A stretch of DNA of 64,000 nt, taken from assembly GCA_022822305.1 (NCBI GenBank), contig JAJEBY010000011.1, positions 124,001 through 188,000 on the forward strand. The letters run 5' to 3'. The notes below the pieces were generated by a model. That model saw nothing but the letters and a program-made list of their open reading frames with translations, was not told the DNA's origin and did not search any database. The position numbers and the translations under genes are program-made. Source of the DNA: Anaerolineae bacterium. Its GTDB lineage: Bacteria; Chloroflexota; Anaerolineae; Aggregatilineales; Phototrophicaceae. Below are positions 44,093 to 53,580 of the stretch, piece by piece (positions within the stretch are counted from its first letter, which is position 1; every line of letters starts with the position of its first letter).

Positions 44093-45247
44093 CTATTCGC
44101 TGCCGCCGAGCGGCTGGTCATTGACGATAGCAACCAGATCGGGGCCGTAAGTTCTGCGGCGCCAGGGACCGAGACCGCGGATGGCGCACAGGTCGTCTAC
44201 GCTGGCGGGATTGCGATGAGCGATGGCCCAGAGCGCGCCTCGACTGATGATGACATCGGATTCGACGCCGCGGTCCACAGCAACTCGCTTGCGCCAGGTA
44301 TGCAGCGCTGTGTAGCGATCGACGATAGCTTGCGGGATTGGCTTCTGCCGCGGCCGGTCGGACGGCGGGCGGCTGCCGGAGCCGTGAGCGATGGCTTCGA
44401 TGATGTCGCGGCCGTTTCGACGCGCCAGCCAGGCAGGCAATCCGGAAATCCCGAATAGCTGCTTGTGCTGGGTAGGCGCGGATCTGGCCAGGGTCAAGAG
44501 CGCCTTGTTGGAGATCAGCATGTGCGAGGGCGAATCGTTTTCTCTCGCCAACTCGTCGCGCAGAATATAAAGCTCGCGCAGGATCGCCATTTGTGGCGGA
44601 TTCAGGCTATCGGGGCGGAACAGGGCCCAGAAACCTTCCGGGTCAAACGTCTCTTCCTTCAGATCAAAATCGGCGAAATCGGCGAAGTATTCGCGCGCTT
44701 CTTCCAGGCGTCCGGCACGCTCCAACTCGGCGTGAAGCAACTCTCGCAGGCGCAGCAGGAAGTGGGTATCGGTCTGGGCGTAGCGCAATTGGCTATCTGT
44801 CAGCGGGCGCCCCGCCCAATCGGCGGTTTGATGGCGCTTGCTGTGCTTGATGCCGAGCAAGTCGCCGAGCATGTTGCTCAAGCCGATGCGCTCGTAGCCA
44901 CAGACGCGCGCCGCAGCCATGGTATCGAAGATGGGATGGATGTCGAAGTCGAAATCGCGCTTGAGACAGATCAAATCGTATTCGGCGGCGTGGAAGACTT
45001 TCTCGACAGCGGGATTGGCGAAGACGGCAGCCAAAGCGCTGATGTCGTCGAGGCTAAGCGGATCGATCAGATAATCGGCGGCGGGCGTGGAAAACTGGAT
45101 CAGGCAGGTGCGGCCGCGATAGGCGTGCAGGCTGTTGGATTCGGTATCGCAGGCGATGCGCGGCTGATCCGCCAAGACCGCAGCCAGTTCCAGCAGGTCA
45201 GACTGAGTGGCAACAATGATCGGCGGCGGGAGCTGCGGTTGTCTCAT
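44093..45247 (-). CDS. rnd: Ribonuclease D
   Basis: A 384-residue 3'-5' exoribonuclease for tRNA maturation. DEDD motifs: ACDTESNSLHAY (Exo I), FHAAEYDLICLKRDF (Exo II) and LRYAQTDTHFLLRL (Exo III). The HRDC-type domain follows from about residue 215, with PPQMAILRELYILRDELARENDSPSHMLISNKALLTLA shown here in parts, and a second HRDC-like segment (ALHTWRKRVAVDRGVESDVI, then DLCAIRGLGPWR) near the end. Its ATG overlaps the corA stop by four bases (ATGA), so the two are translationally coupled. Confidence 0.92.
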   Translation of the reverse strand: MRQPQLPPPIIVATQSDLLELAAVLADQPRIACDTESNSLHAYRGRTCLIQFSTPAADYLIDPLSLDDISALAAVFANPAVEKVFHAAEYDLICLKRDFDFDIHPIFDTMAAARVCGYERIGLSNMLGDLLGIKHSKRHQTADWAGRPLTDSQLRYAQTDTHFLLRLRELLHAELERAGRLEEAREYFADFADFDLKEETFDPEGFWALFRPDSLNPPQMAILRELYILRDELARENDSPSHMLISNKALLTLARSAPTQHKQLFGISGLPAWLARRNGRDIIEAIAHGSGSRPPSDRPRQKPIPQAIVDRYTALHTWRKRVAVDRGVESDVIISRGALWAIAHRNPASVDDLCAIRGLGPWRRRTYGPDLVAIVNDQPLGGSE

Positions 45248-46161
45248 AGCCAGTTTCGTCCTCGGAAATATGCCAGCATGAGAATGACGATGAGCAGCAT
45301 GATTAGGGCGGTGATGGCAAAGGCATGGGGGTCATCGGCGAAGGGCAGCTCGATATTCATGCCATAGATGCTGGAGATGAGCGTAAGCGGCAGCATGATG
45401 ACCGAGATGACGGTGAGGATGCGCATGACCTCGTTGATGCGATAGCCGGCCAGCGTATCGGCGGTATCGGCGAAGCTGTTGATGATCTCGTAGTTTTCGT
45501 CGACGATATCGCGCAGCTTGAATAGGTGATCGACGATATCGCCAAAGTACTCCTCCATGTGTTCGTGCAGGATGGGATGATCGCAGGTTTCCAGCTGCTG
45601 GACGATGGGGATCTGCTGGCGGATGATTCGACGCAGAGAGATGATATCGCGGCGCAGCAGGGCGATCTCCTGGATGACGCGCTTGGCGTTGGATTCGAAG
45701 AGCTTGTCTTCGATGGCGTGAACGCGGGCATCGACCTTGCCGAGCATGGGAAAGACATAATCCACCAGCTGATCGACCAGGGTATGGAAAAGGTGGTTGG
45801 CGCCGTGGCCAAGCAGGCTCTCGCGCGCCGCTTCGTCCGCTTGGCAGCGGTCCGAGAGCTGGACCAGGGGCTTGAGCGTGCCGTTCCGCACGGTGACGAC
45901 GTAGTCGCGACCGACGATGAAATCGACTTCGCTGGCGCGGGAGATTTCGTGGCGGGCGTCCCATAGCGGGAAATGCAGCACGACGAAGATGTAGTCGTCG
46001 TCTTGATCGAGCTTGGGACGTTCGATGGGGCTGCGGATGTCTTCGAAGTTGAGCGGGTGGATGTAGGGGAAGCGGGCGCGCAGGGCATCGACGTCCGCCG
46101 CGCTGGGCTGGACGAGGTCGAACCAGGTCAGGTTGCCGTGTTGGATGATGCGAGTAGTCAT
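45244..46161 (-). CDS. corA: CorA-family Mg2+/Co2+ transporter
   Basis: A 305-residue divalent cation channel. The cytosolic N-terminal domain includes LTWFDLVQPSAADVDAL, HPLNFEDIRSPIERPKLDQ and DYIFVVLHFP. A long helix follows (RVHAIEDKLFESNAKRVIQEI and onward). Two membrane helices at the C-terminus flank the signature YGMN in SSIYGMNIELPFADDPHAF. The last helix is ALIMLLIVILMLAYF. ATG at 46161 is preferred to an earlier start 15 codons upstream. It heads the corA-rnd-Nudix set on the minus strand. Confidence 0.93.
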   Translation of the reverse strand: MTTRIIQHGNLTWFDLVQPSAADVDALRARFPYIHPLNFEDIRSPIERPKLDQDDDYIFVVLHFPLWDARHEISRASEVDFIVGRDYVVTVRNGTLKPLVQLSDRCQADEAARESLLGHGANHLFHTLVDQLVDYVFPMLGKVDARVHAIEDKLFESNAKRVIQEIALLRRDIISLRRIIRQQIPIVQQLETCDHPILHEHMEEYFGDIVDHLFKLRDIVDENYEIINSFADTADTLAGYRINEVMRILTVISVIMLPLTLISSIYGMNIELPFADDPHAFAITALIMLLIVILMLAYFRGRNWL

Positions 46162-46212
46162 GGGGTGATTTAACCACAGGGGGCGGGATTTAACCACCGA
46201 GACCACAGAGGT

Positions 46213-46460
46213 CTACCCCACCCCCAAACCCCCTCCCCACCGCAATGGAGAGGGGGCTTAATCGCGCGCGCTGAAGATTGCGCGGGGGATTGAACCACCG
46301 AGGGCGCAGGTGGCGAGTGGATGGTCGCGGGAGGCACCCTCACCCCAAACCCATCTCCCACGAGGGGACAGGGGCTTTTTCGCCACAGACGGGCCTGAGG
46401 GCAAGCAACCCCGCCCCCAAACCCCCTCCCCATCGCAATGGAGAGGGGGCTTAATCGCGA
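46213..46460. repeat. Cluster of three family B repeats
   Basis: Copies at 46213-46260 and 46407-46459 share almost all of CCCCCAAACCCCCTCCCC, a short loop and GGAGAGGGGGCTTAATCGCG. Their arms pair at about 11 of 12 positions. A diverged copy at 46335-46380 ends in TTTTT. The cluster fills the space between the divergent corA and cytochrome c genes (46162-46623). No coding frame is credible there. Confidence 0.75.
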
Positions 46461-46623
46461 TGGATGCGGATGGCGGTTTGCTAACTTGTCGATATGTTGA
46501 GCGCGGACAACGTGTATAGTTGTAATTGAAAGCGTAGGCGGGCAACAAATGTGTAAGATTGTTTCTGTCCACTTACGCGCAGGCATGAGACTCAGATGTG
46601 CTTTTCTGAAGCGAGGCAAGACG

Positions 46624-47085
46624 ATGAAGAAACGACAGTCACCCGCCGCGAAGAAACGGCAGCAGAAGTATTTGCTGTATGGCTTGGGATTGATCGCGCT
46701 GGGCATTGTGGCAGCCGTGGCGATTGGCTTGCAAATGCGTGAAAGCGGTGCGGCAGAAACCGTGAGCGTCGACTCCCCCAGCTTGTCGCTGGAAGCCAAG
46801 AAAGGCAGAGCCTATTTCAAGCTCAATTGCCAGACCTGTCACGGCGAGAACGCGTCGGGCACGGATCAGGGACCGCCGCTGATTCATGACATCTACAATC
46901 CGGGTCATCATTCGGACGAGTCGTTTTATCTGGCGGCGGCGATCGGCGTGCGGCAGCATCACTGGCCCTACGGCGACATGCCGGCGCAGCCGCAGGTATC
47001 GCGCGAGGAAGTGGCGTTGATCGTTCGCTATATTCGGGAGCTGCAGGAGGCGAACGGGATTGTGTACAAGGCGCATGGGATGTGA
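46624..47085 (+). CDS. Membrane-anchored monohaem cytochrome c
   Basis: A 153-residue protein. A basic N-terminus (KKRQSPAAKKRQQKY) leads into one membrane helix (LLYGLGLIALGIVAAVAIGL), which anchors it with the haem domain outside. The haem site is CQTCH (C69, C72, H73) in FKLNCQTCHGENASGTDQGPPL. The Met ligand is M119 in PYGDMPAQP, before VALIVRYIRELQ. It resembles class I cytochromes c that feed terminal oxidases. ATG 46624 follows GAGGCAAG. A family B repeat ending in eight T acts as its terminator. Confidence 0.88.
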   Translation: MKKRQSPAAKKRQQKYLLYGLGLIALGIVAAVAIGLQMRESGAAETVSVDSPSLSLEAKKGRAYFKLNCQTCHGENASGTDQGPPLIHDIYNPGHHSDESFYLAAAIGVRQHHWPYGDMPAQPQVSREEVALIVRYIRELQEANGIVYKAHGM

Positions 47086-47104
47086 GGTCAACCCCTGCCC
47101 CAAA

Positions 47105-47141
47105 CCCCGTCCCCATTGCGATGGAGAGGGGGCTTTTTTTT
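47105..47141 (+). terminator. Family B repeat acting as terminator
   Basis: CCCCGTCCCCAT and ATGGAGAGGGGG pair at 10 of 12 positions around TGCG and run into eight T (47134-47141). It lies 20 bases after the cytochrome c stop. Confidence 0.75.
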
Positions 47142-47283
47142 GCCATTGAGGCGCGGAGGGCACGGAGAAAGGCCAGGCGTACGGTCAACAACTACCGCAA
47201 AAGTCTCAAGGCATCTATAATTGCGATTCATTACGAAATGCGGTAAAGTATCGAATTGGCTGCTAAAGCTTAGGGAGTGTCTG

Positions 47284-49353
47284 ATGGTACGGCTAGATGA
47301 TTCGCAACGAGCATTCATTGAAGCGTCGAGCGACCAGAACATTCGATTGTTGGCTCCAGCCGGATGTGGGAAGACTCTGAGTCTGCTGCATCGGTGCAAA
47401 TATCTGGTTGAGAACTCGTCAAGTAAGCAGCGATTCTTGAACGTTACCTTTACGCGAGCGGCACGTGACGAGTTGCGAGCTAGGGTAAACGAGGACCCTG
47501 AGTTTGCCCGGATCCGAGACAATACCGAAATCACGACGCTGAATTCTTGGGGCTATAGAAGAATCAGAAACGCAGCCCATAATCCAAGGCTGATTACATC
47601 CAGGTCAGACTTTCATTTCACAATGAATAATCAGTTGCAGCCGGTCTGGCGAAATCACGAGCAAGTGTTGGGCGCGATTAAGAACGGTAACCGATGGAAA
47701 CGCGCAAACGCCCCTCGAAATCTCATGGACATGATTGATTCGTTGAAGTCACTCGGTTTCGACCATGTGAGGCATGCAACAAATGGAGATTTCTTGCGTC
47801 ATTGGACAAAACTCGAAGACCAAGGCCTCGCTTGGCGATTGCAGGAGCAGATTGACAAACTCGTCAGGTTTGAAGTGCTCAGTGACTCATCGACAAATGC
47901 AGATGAGTTCTATGAATCATTTTACCGATTCTGGATTGATGCTACTGCCCGCCTCATTGATGAGGCGACATTTACTTTAGAAGACCAGAAGTACTTTGCA
48001 TTCCAGGACGAGCAGTCAAACGTAGACAATGGAAGTTTTCTGTCTGGTGCAGCGGCTTATGACCACGTATTCGTTGACGAATTTCAGGACATTAATCCGC
48101 TTGATTTGGCCTTGGTGCGGGCCATTGTAAATCGCAGGCGCTCAACACTGACCATTGCCGGCGATGATGATCAAGCGATTTTTGAGTGGCGCGGCGCTAC
48201 ACCAGAGTACATTCTGAAGCCGGACGATTATTTTGAAAAGCGATTTGTAACCCATCCATTGGCCACAAATTACCGTTCCCCAGCAAACATAGTTGAGCGA
48301 TCACAAATGTTAATCAAGCATAACGACCGGCGTGTTCCAAAACAGATAAGTGCGTTCGATTCGAATTCCGCGCAGATCGACATTCTTGACCTTGAAACGC
48401 TTGCCGACGCGCTTGATTATGTTAACGAGCTCTTGACTACATCCATTTCGTTGGGCAAAAGCCCAAGCCACCTAGCGCTTATTAGCAGAAAACGAAGCCA
48501 AATCATCCCCTATCAGGTCTTCTTTGCGTCAAAGGACATCCCGTTTTGCGCCGCCGAGGATCTGCAGGTATTTTTGAGCGAAACTTTCGAGCGCCTAATT
48601 CGTCTACTGACCGTAAAGGAGGATGCAGTCCGGCGACGTAGTACATCTAACGTCTTGAACGATATTATTTTCTTTTGCGACTACGTCAAACGATATCCTC
48701 TTAACAAGAAAACCAAACTTGCGCTTAGGAGTTTTCTGCAATCCTACCGACCTCGCACGATAAGTGAGGGTGTTGACGCATTGGCAGACTATCGCGGAGA
48801 GCTAAAGGGCAAGAACGAAGGAGGTGAAACCAGCCTAGAGATGGCAGACGCAATTCTGCAGTTCATAGACGCTAAATCCGTAACCGATGCCTTACTCTCT
48901 CTAAGCGCAAGTTTTGAAGGTTTCCAGTTCGACTTCGGCAAAGGCGAAGAGGATATATTCTATGTCGATCCACCATTCTTGCATTTGGCTGAATATGCGC
49001 GCCAATACGAAGACGACTTTGTTTCCTTTGTGGACGATATCGAAGCAGCCAAAGATACCTTGGTCTACACTCCACCTTTCGAAGACGACATAGCTGGCGC
49101 AGACTTGTCCAAGCAGCCAATTCATCTAATGACGGCACTTCGCGCAAAAGGCAAAGAATTCGACAATGTAGTCTTGCTTGATGTTGAAGACGGAATCTGG
49201 CCAAACAGAAATGCTCGTTCCCAACAGCAACTTGAAGCCGAACGGCGCGTGTTTTACGTCGCCTTCACTCGTGCCAAGGAGCAGGTCATCATGCTAATGC
49301 GCAAGGGCGCTGTTCCATCGCCATACGTCCAAGAACTCGGCCTGTCAATTTAG
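47284..49353 (+). CDS. UvrD/PcrA-like superfamily 1 DNA helicase
   Basis: A 689-residue 3'-5' helicase-like protein. Walker A is APAGCGKT (K30). Motif Ia is NVTFTRAARDELRAR. Walker B is VDEFQDINPLDLALV (D265/E266). Motif III is AGDDDQAIFEWRGA, motif IV is NYRSPANIV, motif V is LMTALRAKGKEFDNVVLLD and motif VI is VFYVAFTRAKEQVIML. No nuclease domain is visible. The coding DNA is clearly AT-richer than its neighbours and uses different codons, and repeats flank it on both sides. This suggests transfer, though no recombinase is present. GGGAG lies 6 bases before ATG 47284. Partner genes are not evident. Confidence 0.88.
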   Translation: MVRLDDSQRAFIEASSDQNIRLLAPAGCGKTLSLLHRCKYLVENSSSKQRFLNVTFTRAARDELRARVNEDPEFARIRDNTEITTLNSWGYRRIRNAAHNPRLITSRSDFHFTMNNQLQPVWRNHEQVLGAIKNGNRWKRANAPRNLMDMIDSLKSLGFDHVRHATNGDFLRHWTKLEDQGLAWRLQEQIDKLVRFEVLSDSSTNADEFYESFYRFWIDATARLIDEATFTLEDQKYFAFQDEQSNVDNGSFLSGAAAYDHVFVDEFQDINPLDLALVRAIVNRRRSTLTIAGDDDQAIFEWRGATPEYILKPDDYFEKRFVTHPLATNYRSPANIVERSQMLIKHNDRRVPKQISAFDSNSAQIDILDLETLADALDYVNELLTTSISLGKSPSHLALISRKRSQIIPYQVFFASKDIPFCAAEDLQVFLSETFERLIRLLTVKEDAVRRRSTSNVLNDIIFFCDYVKRYPLNKKTKLALRSFLQSYRPRTISEGVDALADYRGELKGKNEGGETSLEMADAILQFIDAKSVTDALLSLSASFEGFQFDFGKGEEDIFYVDPPFLHLAEYARQYEDDFVSFVDDIEAAKDTLVYTPPFEDDIAGADLSKQPIHLMTALRAKGKEFDNVVLLDVEDGIWPNRNARSQQQLEAERRVFYVAFTRAKEQVIMLMRKGAVPSPYVQELGLSI

Positions 49354-49395
49354 TCCCTACTCCACCTACACGACGGAATTCTGCAAGCACCTTGC

Positions 49396-49420
49396 GGGCG
49401 ACCTGATAGGTCGCCCCTAC
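49396..49420. repeat. Hairpin repeat, family A
   Basis: GGGCGACCT and AGGTCGCCC form a perfect 9-bp stem with loop GAT, followed by CTAC. It lies 43 bases after the helicase gene. Confidence 0.75.
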
Positions 49421-49588
49421 GGTTTCCGGCTGAGCGCGGCGGGTGATAGAATCCCGAAAACTTTTTACTTGTAAGCCGCGAAGCGTTTGTGATATATTTA
49501 ACTAACGTCAAAAACGGCTGAAATCGGCAGGCGAAATCGCGGCTTGTACGCGATGCAGTCCCTTGGTACGGGAAGGACGACGAGAGGT

Positions 49589-50185
49589 ATGGCAACTGCA
49601 GAATCCGCAAGACCCAGCGCCCTCAGCAGCGTAGCCGCGCGTCCGGCCGCCGCGCCGAGCATTCAGGTGGCGGCGCCCAGCCGGCGCGAGTTCCTTTACT
49701 ACATTTGGGGCGCGTCGATCGCGCTGCTGACCGGGCAAGCCTCGGCCGGGCTGATCTGGTTCGCGTTCCCGCGCTTCAAGGAAGGCGAATTCGGCGGCAC
49801 CTTCGCCTTTGATCCGGAGGAGCTGCCGAGTGCGGGGGCGCCGCCGGTGACGGTCTCGTCCGGGCGTTTCCATGTTTCCATGACGAACGAAGGTTTTCGG
49901 GCGCTGTATCAGGTGTGCACGCATCTGGGCTGCCTGCCCAAGTGGGTGCCGACCAACTTCCGCTTCGAATGTCCCTGTCATGGTTCGAAGTTTCAGCTCA
50001 ACGGCAACTGGATCGAGGGTCCGGCGCCGCGCAATCTGGATCGCTTCATCGCCACCATCACCTACGCCGATGGCACTGTGCTGGAGACGCCGCCGGATGG
50101 CGGGCCGATTCCGCTTGATCCCAATCGTCAGATCACGAGCATACAGATTAACACCGGCGCGCGCATCACTGGGGCGCTGCATTGA
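49589..50185 (+). CDS. Rieske iron-sulfur protein of a cytochrome bc/b6f-type complex
   Basis: A 198-residue protein. The N-terminal signal [19 protein letters not shown] has the twin-arginine form and a single membrane helix, as for Rieske proteins that are Tat-inserted with the cluster domain outside. The 2Fe-2S site is CTHLGC (C110, H112, C115) and CPCHGSKF (C128, C130, H131). These bind the cluster and an inter-motif disulfide. It carries electrons from quinol to the cytochromes encoded downstream. ATG 49589 is chosen; an upstream start adds 15 residues of no clear meaning. Cytochrome b follows after 126 bases. Confidence 0.93.
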   Translation: MATAESARPSALSSVAARPAAAPSIQVAAPSRREFLYYIWGASIALLTGQASAGLIWFAFPRFKEGEFGGTFAFDPEELPSAGAPPVTVSSGRFHVSMTNEGFRALYQVCTHLGCLPKWVPTNFRFECPCHGSKFQLNGNWIEGPAPRNLDRFIATITYADGTVLETPPDGGPIPLDPNRQITSIQINTGARITGALH

Positions 50186-50311
50186 TGCGGCAGATTGCTA
50201 GTTAGCGCATAATGCGGGGCGCCGCAACGGGGCGTCGAAGATATCAGCCGCGCTCACGATAGCAAGCGCGCATTGTATACGAGCGGGGTCGTTACATAAT
50301 CAGGAGTTGCC

Positions 50312-52204
50312 ATGTCCATACTCCCCTTCCCGTCATTCCTCGATGATGTCAAGGAAAAGGGCTTCAAGAAAGCGGTTTTTGAGGGCATAGACGATTCGGT
50401 CGAGCGCCTGACCGCGGGCATGAACATACAAGACGTGCGCGAGGCGCTGCGGGGCGAGACGGCCAGCCGCCGGCCTAATCCGCGCTTGACTCCGCACGCC
50501 GATGGTTTTTGGCTGCACATGCGGCCGTCTTATTTCAATCGCGATGTGACGGGCATGTATCCCTCTTTTCGATTGGGTTGGCTGTCGTCGTATTTTGTAT
50601 TCTTCGAGACGATCACCGGCATATTGTTGATGCTGTGGTATACGCCGTCGCCGGAGATCGCTTATGGCGATATGCTGACGATATTGAGCAACGTGCCGCT
50701 GGGTCAGCTGATGCGCGATATGCACCGTCTGGGCGCCGAGTTCATGGTGGCGGTGGTGGCAATGCATATGATGCGAACGTGGATCACGGGGAGCTACAAG
50801 AAGCCGCGTCAGTTCACCTGGTTCACCGGTTTGCTATTGTTGGTCATTACCGGATTTTTGAGTTTTTCGGGATATCTGCTGCCCTGGGATCAGTTGTCGC
50901 TGTGGGCGGTGACGATCGGCGCATCGATGGCGGAAGCGACGCCGGTGGTTGGCGATCAGGTCAACTTGCTGCTGCGTGGCGCGCCGGAGCTGGGCGCGAA
51001 TGGATTGCTGCGATTTTATCTGCTGCACGTGTTGGCATTGCCGGCGCTGCTGTTTGTGTTCTTCGGCGTGCACTATTACAAGGTGGTGATTTACGGCCAC
51101 AGCTTGCCGCCGCAGAAAGAGAATATCGGCGAGGACAGCGCCAAGCGCGTGCCTTTGGACAAGCGCGTTTACTTCATCCCCGACATGTTGACCAGCGAAA
51201 TGATGTGGCTGGGCGTGACGACATTTGTCATCACCGTGCTTTGCATCTGGTTCTATCATGCGCCGCTGGAGAATCACGCCGATCCGCAAGTGACGCCACT
51301 GGGCACGACGGCGCCCTGGTATTTCTTATGGATTCAAGGCGCGCTGAAGCTGGGTGACAAGTTCATTTGGGGCGTCGCCTTTCCGACGGTCGCGCTGGGC
51401 GGGCTGGCGCTGCTGCCGTATTTGGATGTGACGCCGAGCCGGCGCTTCGCGCATCGCCGTTTCATGCTGACGATCGCTGCGCTGCTGGTATCGCTGACGA
51501 CGGTTTTAAGTTATATGGGATTGGCGAAATTCGCGGTCAAGACTTCGGCGGAAACGGAGATCGTTCACGAGCTGACGTTTGAGCCGGCGCATAGCAAGGT
51601 GGGCGTGGGCCGGACGATACCTTTCTCGCAGATGATCGTCGGCGCTTATACCACGGCGCAGTTCCATGGGCCGGAGGGCATGTCGGCGACGGATGTCATC
51701 GCCGAGTTCAATGCCGAGACCAGTGAGAACCGCCAATTCGCGCAGTTGATCGACGAGTTAAAGCTGCAGAAACTGAGCGCGAACCAGCTTCCGCTGCGCT
51801 TCCGCACGATTCCGGTCGAAGAAGCGCCGGTGTTGATGCGGGTGATGGAGGAGTTCGCGCATCATCTGGACGAGGCGCCGGAAGAGCTGCCAAATGTCTG
51901 GGGCTCGCTGGTCATCACGGACAATCAGCGCGGCTTGAAGCGGCTGGATTGGGTGGTGAGCTGGGACAGCGTCGTCATTGAAGGCGGCGATGTGCAGCTG
52001 GATGAAGATGGCAATCCACTCTTTGTCTATGAAACTGAGTTGGTTGCGGCAGTGGATAGCGACGGTGAACCGGTTTTGGACGAATTTGGCGAAGCAGTAT
52101 TCGAAGAAGTGACGGTGCTGGACGAAGACGGCAATCCCAAGCCGTTGCGGCGGATCTTTAGCGATCACCTCTTCATTCACGAGGCTTCCGCGTATTTCGA
52201 CTAG
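50312..52204 (+). CDS. Cytochrome b (b6/subunit IV-type fusion) with long soluble tail
   Basis: A 630-residue protein. Bis-His haem pairs are H138/H152 (MHRLGAEFMVAVVAMHMM) and H239/H254 (LLHVLALPALLFVFFGVHYYK). Spacings of 14 and 15 residues match cytochrome b6 rather than bc1. FSGYLLPWDQLSLWA is the Qo-site region. The subunit IV-like part has PDMLTSEMMWLG and TTAPWYFLWIQGALKLG in the PEWY position. After the last helix, near residue 400, about 220 soluble residues remain, with negatively charged strands (VQLDEDGNPLFVYETELVAAVDSDGEP in part). The tail has no haem motif. It works with the Rieske protein and the next two cytochromes c. Confidence 0.92.
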   Translation: MSILPFPSFLDDVKEKGFKKAVFEGIDDSVERLTAGMNIQDVREALRGETASRRPNPRLTPHADGFWLHMRPSYFNRDVTGMYPSFRLGWLSSYFVFFETITGILLMLWYTPSPEIAYGDMLTILSNVPLGQLMRDMHRLGAEFMVAVVAMHMMRTWITGSYKKPRQFTWFTGLLLLVITGFLSFSGYLLPWDQLSLWAVTIGASMAEATPVVGDQVNLLLRGAPELGANGLLRFYLLHVLALPALLFVFFGVHYYKVVIYGHSLPPQKENIGEDSAKRVPLDKRVYFIPDMLTSEMMWLGVTTFVITVLCIWFYHAPLENHADPQVTPLGTTAPWYFLWIQGALKLGDKFIWGVAFPTVALGGLALLPYLDVTPSRRFAHRRFMLTIAALLVSLTTVLSYMGLAKFAVKTSAETEIVHELTFEPAHSKVGVGRTIPFSQMIVGAYTTAQFHGPEGMSATDVIAEFNAETSENRQFAQLIDELKLQKLSANQLPLRFRTIPVEEAPVLMRVMEEFAHHLDEAPEELPNVWGSLVITDNQRGLKRLDWVVSWDSVVIEGGDVQLDEDGNPLFVYETELVAAVDSDGEPVLDEFGEAVFEEVTVLDEDGNPKPLRRIFSDHLFIHEASAYFD

Positions 52205-52277
52205 GTCGGCCTGTCGGCAACGATTCCGGATATCCAGGCATACTTGCGATTCACATGACGAGACATAGGGACTGCGC

Positions 52278-53513
52278 ATGCTAGGTAAATCAATCGATGG
52301 CAAGATCCTGTCAGGCATTGTGATGTTCGTCGCCATCATGATTCTCATCGGATGGGTCGCTATCAACGAAGAAGCCCGGATGCAGTCTTTCGTGGTGCAA
52401 CACACGGGCCGCTCGATTGAGCGCGGCGCCGAGCTATTCGCTTCTTTGTGCGCGGAATGTCACGGCGAAGAAGGATTCGGTCAGGGCGATCGCGCGCCGG
52501 GTTTGAATAACCCGCATTTGTTCGGTTACGACCCAGTGGGTGAGTTCACCGCGGCCATCACCAACGCTTCACGCGCTTTGGTGCGGTTCAACGATGAGAT
52601 GGAAGCCTTGCTGTCGGAACTAACGGATAGCGAGAATCCGCCGAGCGAGGAACGTCAAAGCGAGATATTCGCGCGCATCGACGAACTCGAGGTGATGATC
52701 GAGGAGCAGGACGCAATTGTCGCCGAATCCGTAGCCGCGCGCGCTGAAACGCTGAACCAGTTGAGCGCGGCGGTTGAGAATGGACTCTTCCCGCAGTGGG
52801 AAAACGTGACCGATATCGAAGCGACGACCGCCATCAATGAAGTCGAGGTGTTCTTCAATACCAATGGCACACGCCTGGCGCAAGTGGGCTGGGCGGGCGA
52901 CTTGCACGGCTACATTGTGACCACGTTGATTCACGGCCGCCCGGGCAGCGACAATGTCTGGTTGAACAGCGAGGGAATGATCGCCTGGTCGCAGACGGCC
53001 GGCGGTCCCCTGCGTCATGATCAGATCGAGGATTTGGCGGCCTACATCTTGAATTGGGACAAGGGCAGCGCCTGGACCAGCGAGGACTTCATGGCCGTGC
53101 AGCAATATGGCAAGCCTTGGTCCGATGGGTCCTTGCCGAGCGAACCGCCGCCGCCGCCAGTCGGCGATAATCCGCTAAGGATCCTGGAAACGTTGCAGGC
53201 CGAAGCAATCGAAGGCAGCGCGGTCAGCGGCGAGTCACTGTACGATGCCAAGTTCGGCTGCACGGATTGCCATCGCAATGGGGCTTCAGCGCCGGACACG
53301 GTCGGCACCTGGACGCGCGTCTTGACCGAGCGGCTGTCTGAACCGCAATTCGCCGGTTACAGCGCGGAGCAATACGTGGTCGAGAGCATCGTGAATCCAG
53401 GCGCTTATGTGGTCGATGGCTACAATTCGGGTCTGATGCCCGCCGACTTTGGCACGCGAATGACCTCACAGCAGCTGGCGGATATCATCGCATTCCTGAA
53501 GACACAAGAATAG
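52278..53513 (+). CDS. Dihaem cytochrome c of the bc-type complex
   Basis: A 411-residue membrane-anchored protein. One N-terminal helix (SGIVMFVAIMILIGWVAI) is followed by the first haem site CAECH (C58, C61, H62). About 75 residues of charged helix (FNDEMEALLSELTDSENPPSEE, then IDELEVMIEEQDAIVAESVAARAETLN) interrupt this domain, probably a coiled-coil hairpin. The first domain resumes with GWAGDLHGYIVTTLIHGRPG. A proline-rich linker leads to the second site CTDCH (C328, C331, H332) with a late Met in GLMPADFGTRM. It likely acts as the cytochrome c1/f equivalent. It lies 73 bases after cytochrome b and is closed by a terminator. Confidence 0.88.
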   Translation: MLGKSIDGKILSGIVMFVAIMILIGWVAINEEARMQSFVVQHTGRSIERGAELFASLCAECHGEEGFGQGDRAPGLNNPHLFGYDPVGEFTAAITNASRALVRFNDEMEALLSELTDSENPPSEERQSEIFARIDELEVMIEEQDAIVAESVAARAETLNQLSAAVENGLFPQWENVTDIEATTAINEVEVFFNTNGTRLAQVGWAGDLHGYIVTTLIHGRPGSDNVWLNSEGMIAWSQTAGGPLRHDQIEDLAAYILNWDKGSAWTSEDFMAVQQYGKPWSDGSLPSEPPPPPVGDNPLRILETLQAEAIEGSAVSGESLYDAKFGCTDCHRNGASAPDTVGTWTRVLTERLSEPQFAGYSAEQYVVESIVNPGAYVVDGYNSGLMPADFGTRMTSQQLADIIAFLKTQE

Positions 53514-53536
53514 CGACAGATGATGTAATTCATTGG

Positions 53537-53559
53537 GCCCTCGTTTACGGGGGCTTTTT
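53537..53559 (+). terminator. Intrinsic terminator after the dihaem cytochrome c
   Basis: GCCCTCG (53537-53543) and CGGGGGC (53548-53554) pair with one G-T wobble around TTTA and run into five T. Confidence 0.8.
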
Positions 53560-53580
53560 CGTTTATCGGGAGAGGCCGAA

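Noticed and set aside
46213..46460. Possible CRISPR-like array from three similar repeats
   Set aside because: Spacing is uneven, the units are C-rich/G-rich hairpins found elsewhere, and no cas genes are present.
47284..49353. Helicase as part of a restriction or retron-type defence system
   Set aside because: No nuclease, methylase, reverse transcriptase or toxin-like gene adjoins it; only the composition is suggestive.
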